NCBI GenBank assembly: GCA_018816485.1 | Contig: JAHIVL010000005.1 | Span: 1 to 12,526 of the forward strand | From: Patescibacteria group bacterium | GTDB taxonomy: Bacteria; Patescibacteriota; Microgenomatia; UBA1400; PJMF01 | Length of the DNA: 12,526 nt | Direction: 5' to 3' | Shown here: positions 8,676 to 12,526 of the stretch, one piece after another | Layout: each line of letters begins with the position of its first letter | Numbering within the stretch: position 1 is the stretch's first letter | Translations under genes and position numbers: made by a program | The notes under the pieces: model-generated | Told to the model about the DNA's origin: nothing | Database searches by the model: none | Seen by the model: the letters and a program-made list of their open reading frames with translations, nothing else

Positions 8676-8684
8676 ATTTTAACA
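8676..8684 (-). promoter_or_regulatory. Extended -10 promoter candidate for tRNA-Ile
   Basis: Minus strand TGT followed by TAAAAT, an extended -10 element (TGn plus a one-mismatch TATAAT), 14 nt before the first tRNA base. A weak -35 (ATGATT) sits 17 nt further upstream. Confidence 0.4.
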
Positions 8685-8725
8685 TATTTTATCTCAAGAA
8701 TCATGTTTGGTTTGAAGAAATGGTG

Positions 8726-9262
8726 TTAAAAATAAATATCTATGTTTTCTTGAGATTCGTTTTCAGAAATTTCGAGAAGTATTTTTTGATTATTTTCACA
8801 GTTTTCGCCGTCTGTGCATTTTTGAATTTTGGAATAATAAGCTTTATTTGGATCTGGAGGAGAAATGGCAAATATAAAATATTTTCCTATTGGTATTTCA
8901 AGCGTGTACTTGAGTTCGTTTGGAGCGGTTGTTTCTAGTAATCCGTCAGTACAGAATTCTTTAATGGTAAATTTGTCTTGGGCGCAGATGATAATGTTAT
9001 GAGTTGAACTTATTTTTTTAATCTTGAGTAATCCAGAAATAGTGCCTGTCGCTGTAGTACTAGTACCCATCACAGCACTTTCTTCAGTTTTTCCTTTTTC
9101 TAGTCCTGAAATCTTATCTTTAAGTGAGCTTATTTCTTGTGCTTGTTCAGTTGATTTAGTTATTAATGTTTCTTTGTCTGCTTCTGAGCTCCAAATATAT
9201 GATATTGAAAGAAGACCAATAAATATGAACAAAACAACAAAGAGATAATTTAATTGTTTCAT
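8726..9262 (-). CDS. Membrane-anchored extracytoplasmic protein of unknown function
   Basis: 178 residues from the ATG at 9262. I do not recognise a named family. Residues 5-24 are a single hydrophobic segment (signal anchor or uncleaved signal). Residues 25-62 are charged and heptad-like (coiled coil), 63-75 a Thr/Ser-rich hinge, and 76-178 a beta-rich domain starting GTISGLLKIKK, with LEIPIGKYFIFAIS at 121-134 that recalls PEGA or carboxypeptidase-regulatory-like folds. The beta domain has four cysteines (93, 104, 149, 155), which could form disulfides outside the cell. The frame extends to a TTG at 9328, but the ATG at 9262 directly precedes the membrane segment and has AAGG just upstream. 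A TATACT hexamer 6 nt before the ATG could act as a -10 box for a leaderless transcript, though no good -35 was found. The gene sits between the 16S trailer and tRNA-Ile, all on the same strand. Confidence 0.7.
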   Translation of the reverse strand: MKQLNYLFVVLFIFIGLLSISYIWSSEADKETLITKSTEQAQEISSLKDKISGLEKGKTEESAVMGTSTTATGTISGLLKIKKISSTHNIIICAQDKFTIKEFCTDGLLETTAPNELKYTLEIPIGKYFIFAISPPDPNKAYYSKIQKCTDGENCENNQKILLEISENESQENIDIYF

Positions 9263-9374
9263 AACCTTAGTATACACTACTATGTCACCGATAGAGCTTC
9301 TGGTAAAATAAAAAAACCCACCTCGCAAAGGATGGAAATTTCAAAAGTTAACAACTAATGTATGGATAAAAGTA

Positions 9375-9395
9375 ATTTGTGGCAAAGCCACAAAT
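9375..9395 (-). terminator. Candidate terminator of the 16S transcription unit
   Basis: Perfect 9-bp inverted repeat ATTTGTGGC / GCCACAAAT with a 3-nt loop, just beyond the trailer arm of the 16S processing stem. On the minus strand it is followed by TACTTTTATCC, a weak U-tract, so termination may be partial. No other terminator lies between the 16S and the downstream gene. Confidence 0.45.
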
Positions 9396-9400
9396 GTACT

Positions 9401-9431
9401 TGACAAATTCTGACGCAAACATGGTGATAGA
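9401..9431 (-). other. Trailer arm of the long-range pre-16S processing stem
   Basis: The minus-strand RNA here is complementary to leader RNA at 12201-12232: 15 contiguous bp (9417-9431 with 12201-12215), a 2x2 mismatch, 6 bp (9409-9414 with 12218-12223), a 1-nt bulge and 8 bp (9401-9408 with 12225-12232). Such stems flanking pre-16S RNA are the usual substrate of RNase III in bacteria. Confidence 0.8.
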
Positions 9432-9471
9432 GCCGACCTGGATATGATAGTCTCAGGATTTTGTAAAAATT

Positions 9472-9501
9472 GTTTCATTCCAATTGCTCGGAATGGGAAA
9501 C
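9472..9501 (-). other. Hairpin in the 16S trailer
   Basis: Minus-strand stem CATTCC/GGAATG, extended by GTTT/AAAC past a 2-nt bulge, followed by AATTTTTAC. It looks like an intrinsic terminator, but the processing-stem arm lies further downstream, so it is more likely a trailer structure that is read through. Confidence 0.45.
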
Positions 9502-9527
9502 AGGAGGTCGTGATATCTCCTACCCAT

Positions 9528-9542
9528 CTCCTTAGAAAGGAG
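9528..9542 (-). other. Hairpin pairing the 16S anti-Shine-Dalgarno with the trailer
   Basis: Minus-strand CTCCTT (9537-9542, the anti-Shine-Dalgarno core) is followed by loop TCT and then AAGGAG (9528-9533), a perfect 6-bp stem. In the precursor this would hide the anti-Shine-Dalgarno until the trailer is removed. The mature 3' end should lie in the loop, near 9534-9537. Confidence 0.55.
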
Positions 9543-9708
9543 GTGATCCATCCGCACCTTCCAGTACGGATACCTTGTTACGACTTAGTCCTCATCGCCA
9601 ACCTCACCGTAGAAGGGCCACTCTAGTAAACTAGTTATGGTCACCCGCTTCGGGCGCTGCTGACTTTGCTGGCTTGACGGGCAGTGTTCTGAGATCATCG
9701 TGCTATTA

Positions 9709-10230
9709 CTAGCTCTTAAACTTGATTTGTGCAAGTTTAATCGTGTCTCTCGCCGCCTGGCGCGCGGTTTTCCCGCACCATGGCGAACCCTTAGTCCTTT
9801 TTTTGCTATATTGATTCATACTTCTACGAATTTCACGCAATTTCTCTATTCCTTCCATCGTAAGATGTTCACGATTTTCAAAAACTTTGGCTGCTTTAAC
9901 AAAAAGTTCGAAAGATTTTCGTTTTTTGCCTCGCAGTTTATGCTTCTGAAAGAACGGAATGAGTTTTTCTCTAATTTCCTTGATTGAAGAAATTTTTAGT
10001 TCTACATGAGGGTTCCATCCATAGCGTTCATAGCTAAGATGGTAAATTCTTCCGCAATTCAAAGTTTTTTGAATATTTTGAAGTATTTCCTCATCATCGT
10101 CTCTAAGTTCGATTTCAAAATGAAGTCGAGCATCTAGACCAAGTTTTTTCGTTTTGTGTTTGGATATAACGATAGTAAAGCAACCTTCACCATCGACGAA
10201 CCCGCACACGTAATCAGGAGGTAGATTCAT
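9709..10230 (-). CDS. LAGLIDADG homing endonuclease encoded in the 16S intron
   Basis: 173 residues. A single LAGLIDADG-type motif at residues 7-16 (YVCGFVDGEG, with the acidic catalytic Glu15) is followed by CFTI and an alternating beta/helix layout ending at LREIRRSMN (131-139). One motif implies it works as a homodimer. It should cut intron-less 16S genes at the insertion site and so drive copying of the intron by DNA repair; some relatives also assist splicing. The ATG at 10230 follows an in-frame TAG and has no good ribosome binding site. The tail after residue 140 is basic and probably not part of the nuclease fold: codons 149-160 coincide with the domain V-like RNA hairpin, so this end of the protein is likely dictated by the ribozyme. 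The gene looks intact. Confidence 0.92.
   Translation of the reverse strand: MNLPPDYVCGFVDGEGCFTIVISKHKTKKLGLDARLHFEIELRDDDEEILQNIQKTLNCGRIYHLSYERYGWNPHVELKISSIKEIREKLIPFFQKHKLRGKKRKSFELFVKAAKVFENREHLTMEGIEKLREIRRSMNQYSKKRTKGSPWCGKTARQAARDTIKLAQIKFKS
9753..9786 (-). ncRNA. Domain V-like catalytic hairpin of the intron
   Basis: 34-nt hairpin in minus-strand RNA. The lower helix pairs UCGCC (9782-9786) and UGGU (9777-9780) with GCCAGGCGG (9753-9761), leaving A9781 bulged. A 2-nt bulge (9762-9763) sits on the 3' side, then an upper stem GCGG/CCGC capped by GAAAA. This matches group II domain V in length, bulge side, upper stem and loop style, with CGC at positions 2-4 as the catalytic triad (CGC is found in IIC-like introns, AGC in most others). 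The bulged A is unusual. It lies inside the endonuclease gene. Confidence 0.5.
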
Positions 10231-10460
10231 TTTTTTTGACTAAGTTTGGCCCTTCCTCTTAAAAAGAGTACTATGACCTCTGCAGACTTCCTAAAAAGTA
10301 TTTGATGTTGTTACCGCTATCATACTGAAAATCTCGTTGTTAGTAAACAAACGAAACTCAGGTATTTTTAGGATCTCCCTTCGTTCACATATTTTCCATT
10401 CAAAATCATCTCGAGCCCAAATACATTTTATTTCTTGCATCATTTAAGATGCTAAATAAG

Positions 10461-10490
10461 TGACTTCTCCATTTGTACGTAGGATCGTCA
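10461..10490 (-). ncRNA. Intron hairpin presenting the EBS1 exon-binding site
   Basis: Minus-strand stem UGAC/GUCA, internal loop GA/GAA, then UCC/GGA closing an 11-nt loop that contains GUACAA (10473-10478). The loop is fully complementary to the last 6 nt of exon 1 (10657-10662) and lies 178 nt into the intron, as expected for group II subdomain ID. A 6-nt match alone has roughly a 10% chance in a region this size. Confidence 0.5.
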
Positions 10491-10957
10491 GATATAAAAT
10501 GCCGTTTTAACTTCAAGCTGATTTCCGCTACTTTCACCCTTCATCCCGGAAATTACTCTCCTGTAGGACTGTGATTTTTCTTCTAATTGCTTATTTCAAT
10601 GAATAGGTTGGATTTTAACCAACTGGATAATATGCGCGGAAGGCGCATTTTAATTTGTACAAGGAGCGAGAACGTATTCACCGCAACATGCTGATTTGCG
10701 ATTACTACCGATTCCGGCTTCATGAGGGCGAATTGCAGCCCTCAATCCGAACTGAGGGGCCGTTTAGAGGATTAGCTCAGGGTTACCCCGTCGCGACCTG
10801 TTGTCGGCTCCATTGTAGAATGTGTGTTGCCCCAGATGTAAGGGACATGCTGACTTGACGTCATCCTCTCCTTCCTCCTTTGTATAACAAAGGCAGTCTT
10901 CTGTGACACTTATAACACAGAACAAGGGTTGCGCTCGTTACTACACTTAAGTAGACG

Positions 10958-10988
<31 letters not shown>

Positions 10989-11955
10989 TCACCTGTGTAC
11001 CACTCTCGAAGAAAGCTATGTTTCTATAGCTGTGCAGGTACATGTCAAATCTGGGTAAGGTTTTTCGCTTTGTATCGAATTAAACCACATACTCCACCGG
11101 TTGTGCGCTCCCCCGTCAATTCCTTTGAGTTTTAACCTTGCGGTCGTACTCCCCAGGCGCTTTGCTTAACGCGTTAGCTTACGCCACTCAAGTAAACTCG
11201 AGCAACTAGCAAAGATCGTTTACGGCTTGGACTACAGGGGTCTCTAATCCCTTTTGCTACCCAAGCTTTCGTCCCTGAGCGTCAGTCATGTTGTAGAAAC
11301 CTGCCTTCGCGCATGGTATTCCTCTTGATATCTACGGATTTCACCCCTCCACCAAGAATTCTAGTTTCCTCAAACAGACTCTATTCTTACAGTATCTTTT
11401 GCCTTTCTGAAGTTGAGCCTCAGGCTTAAACAAAAGACTAATAAAAACGCCGACGGACCCTTTACGCCCAATAAATCCGGATAACGCTTGCACCCCACGT
11501 ATTACCGAAGCTTCTGGCACGTGGTTAGCTGGTGCTTTCTAGCGAGGTACTGTCAAAAATTCATCCCTCGCCACAGTGGTTTACACTCCGAAAAGCGTCT
11601 TCCCACACGCGGTGTCGCTGCGTCAGACTTTCGTCCATTGCGCAATATTCCCGGTTGCTGCCACCCGTAGGTGTAGGTTCCGTGTCTCAGTAACCTTGTG
11701 GCCGATCATGCTCTCACATCGGCTAGCCGTCGTAGTCTTGGTAGGCTATTACCCCACCAACTAACTGATAGCGCGCAGGCTCCTCTAATAGTGCATAAAT
11801 GCTTTCCCCCGAAGGGCTTATGCGGTATTACCCCATCTTTCGATGAGCTATCCCCCGCTATTAGGTAGATTCCTACGTGTTACTCACCCGTTTGCCACTC
11901 GTCAGCATCTAGTAAACTAGACCTGTTACCGTTCGACTTGCATGCCTAAAGCACA

Positions 11956-11991
<36 letters not shown>

Positions 11992-12088
11992 AAAAAAGAA
12001 TTTGAAATTTTATCTCTTCTTAAAGAAGCTTGAGATAAAAGTTTAGCTCTATATTTTATTTTCAGATTTATTTATTTTAAAAATTAAC

Positions 12089-12168
12089 GGATTGTACACA
12101 TAAACATATATAAATATATGTAATGTATGTAATATCTTAGGTAAACCTAGGATAAAATTGTACAATCC
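12089..12168 (-). repeat. Branched inverted-repeat structure in the 16S leader
   Basis: The outer stem GGATTGTACA (12089-12098) and TGTACAATCC (12159-12168) is a perfect 10 bp. It encloses two hairpins: ACATATAT/ATATATGT (12104-12121, 8 bp) and ATCTTAGG/CCTAGGAT (12134-12153, 8 bp with one G-U). The result is a three-way junction. Confidence 0.65.
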
Positions 12169-12200
12169 ACTTTTAAATTAAAGTCGATCTAATGTTCAGT

Positions 12201-12232
12201 TCTATCACCATGTTTATGTCAGATATTTGTCA
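12201..12232 (-). other. Leader arm of the long-range pre-16S processing stem
   Basis: Pairs with trailer RNA at 9401-9431 over about 29 bp in three blocks. It lies about 200 nt upstream of the mature 5' end, with the branched structure between the two. Confidence 0.8.
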
Positions 12233-12384
12233 TTGTTGATTTGTAGCTCCAGCTTTGGTAACTACAAATCTATTAGTTATTAATAGACTTGTAGGTTACA
12301 AGTCTAACTTGTTAAGGTACAGTTTGTGCTGTTTTCAAGCTAGCTTTCGCAACTTGTTTTAGACAATAACAAACTCAAGAATGT

Positions 12385-12413
12385 ATTATGATTCTTGTTT
12401 CTTTTTATGTAAA
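12385..12413 (-). promoter_or_regulatory. Sigma70-type promoter of the 16S rRNA unit
   Basis: Minus strand: -35 TTTACA at 12408-12413, 17-nt spacer, -10 CATAAT at 12385-12390, each one mismatch from consensus. The transcript would start near 12378. The -35 directly follows the terminator-like hairpin of whatever lies upstream. Confidence 0.6.
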
Positions 12414-12432
12414 ATCTCCCTGAGGAGATTTT
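12411..12432 (-). terminator. Terminator-like hairpin upstream of the 16S promoter
   Basis: Perfect 9-bp inverted repeat AAAATCTCC/GGAGATTTT with a 4-nt loop. The T-run is partly inside the stem. It probably separates the rRNA unit from an upstream transcript; orientation is uncertain because it is nearly symmetric. I see no gene in the remaining 12433-12526, only AT-rich sequence with an A/T run near 12500. Confidence 0.45.
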
Positions 12433-12526
12433 CTTGAGATTAGTATCCAAAACTGGACTTTATCTTTAAGAAGATTCGTATTTTATCATGCTGTTTTGTA
12501 AAAAAAAAGGGTGAAAAACCATTAGC

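Larger units (their letters stand above)
9688..10656 (-). mobile_element. Intron in 16S rRNA at E. coli 1395/1396, probably group II with a LAGLIDADG gene
   Basis: 969 nt absent from normal 16S genes; removing it restores the conserved sequence. Because both flanks share an A, the boundary is after C1395 or A1396. The exon does not end in U and the intron does not end in G, which argues against group I. For group II: the last 6 nt of exon 1, UUGUAC, match GUACAA in a hairpin loop at 10473-10478 (IBS1/EBS1), and a domain V-like hairpin lies at 9753-9786. A final helix GAGA (9748-9751) with UCUC (9691-9694) ends 3 nt before exon 2 and contains a 9-bp hairpin (9716-9740), fitting domain VI. No EBS2 was found. 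The 5' end begins with 8 extra A/U nucleotides before AUGCGCC, a GUGCG-like start. The region 10231-10656 is the non-coding ribozyme core. The class assignment was made by eye. Confidence 0.85.
11998..12384 (-). other. 16S rRNA leader, about 380 nt, highly structured
   Basis: Transcribed leader without a protein gene. From upstream to downstream it holds a 9-bp hairpin AGACTTGTA/TACAAGTCT (12285-12305), a 9-bp hairpin GATTTGTAG/CTACAAATC (12238-12270), the processing-stem arm (12201-12232), a branched structure (12089-12168) and an 8-bp hairpin TTTATCTC/GAGATAAA with an inner CTTCTT/AAGAAG stem directly before the 16S (12009-12039). The minus-strand sequence CCTTAACAAGTT at 12306-12317 resembles the boxA antitermination element (weak). 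Confidence 0.7.

Noticed and set aside
9263..9328. TTG start at 9328 for the 178-residue protein
   Set aside because: It adds 22 residues ahead of a typical signal anchor; the ATG at 9262 has AAGG upstream and begins the membrane segment.
9472..9501. Main terminator of the 16S unit
   Set aside because: It resembles one (stem plus U-run), but the trailer arm of the processing stem lies 40-100 nt further downstream and must be transcribed, so read-through is required.
9691..9716. Similarity of the intron 3' end (GCTAGTAATAGCA) to 16S near E. coli position 1345 (GGTAGTAATCGCA in exon 1)
   Set aside because: Only 11 of 13 bases match, with no extension on either side, so it may be chance. It could be revisited as a relic of past recombination.
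9688..10656. Group I intron reading of the 16S insertion
   Set aside because: Exon 1 would have to end in U and the intron in G. The only such choice gives a spliced 16S one base short at a universal site, no internal guide matching CCUUGU was found near the 5' end, and I could not assemble a P3/P7 core. Not fully excluded without a covariance search.
9688..10656. Archaeal-type rRNA intron with bulge-helix-bulge splicing
   Set aside because: No bulge-helix-bulge pairing was seen around the two junctions, and every other gene is bacterial in character.
12238..12305. CRISPR-like or tandem repeat array in the 16S leader
   Set aside because: The repeated-looking motifs are separate inverted repeats of different sequence, with no regular spacer length.

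Overview
The window is an AT-rich, tightly packed bacterial segment. Its 16S rRNA gene is broken by a 969-nt intron that encodes a homing endonuclease. It also carries altered versions of otherwise near-universal 16S sites, small intergenic gaps, multi-pass GT-C membrane proteins and PEGA-domain surface proteins. Together these suggest a Candidate Phyla Radiation (Patescibacteria) bacterium, possibly of the Microgenomates type. The phylum is an inference, since no tree could be built.

Layout. (1) 1-1091, minus strand: the N-terminal 363 residues of a UvrD/PcrA-type helicase, running off the left edge. (2) 1092-1146: a 55-bp divergent spacer holding two consensus-like promoters. Both place the transcript start almost on the ATG, so both genes are probably leaderless. 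(3) 1147-3448, plus strand: a GT-C membrane glycosyltransferase-like protein followed by triosephosphate isomerase. (4) 3441-8661, minus strand: tRNA-Ile(GAT), Lon protease, a PEGA/PEGA/SH3 lipoprotein and a second GT-C-like membrane protein. The last gene overlaps tpiA tail-to-tail by 8 nt. (5) 8726-9262, minus strand: a small membrane-anchored extracytoplasmic protein. (6) 9375-12413, minus strand: a stand-alone 16S rRNA transcription unit with promoter, long structured leader, the 16S gene with intron, trailer and a candidate terminator.

The most interesting part is the 16S unit. The intron interrupts the decoding region at E. coli position 1395/1396 and carries a LAGLIDADG gene. I read the RNA as a group II intron, not group I. 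A 6-nt EBS1 candidate in a hairpin loop exactly complements the last 6 nt of the 5' exon. A domain V-like 34-nt hairpin with a CGC triad and a 2-nt bulge lies inside the last codons of the endonuclease gene. The 5' end carries extra A/U nucleotides before a GUGCG-like start. This resembles the unusual LAGLIDADG-bearing group II introns known from fungal mitochondrial rRNA genes.

The leader and trailer of the 16S contain a roughly 30-bp long-range complementary stem that flanks only the 16S. No 23S gene follows. The 16S is therefore transcribed and processed on its own, unlinked from 23S, with tRNA-Ile left as a separate nearby gene.

Functional links among the protein genes are loose. Lon handles cytoplasmic protein quality control. 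The lipoprotein, the two GT-C proteins and the small anchored protein all point to the cell envelope. TpiA is a lone glycolytic enzyme in a glycosyltransferase transcription unit.
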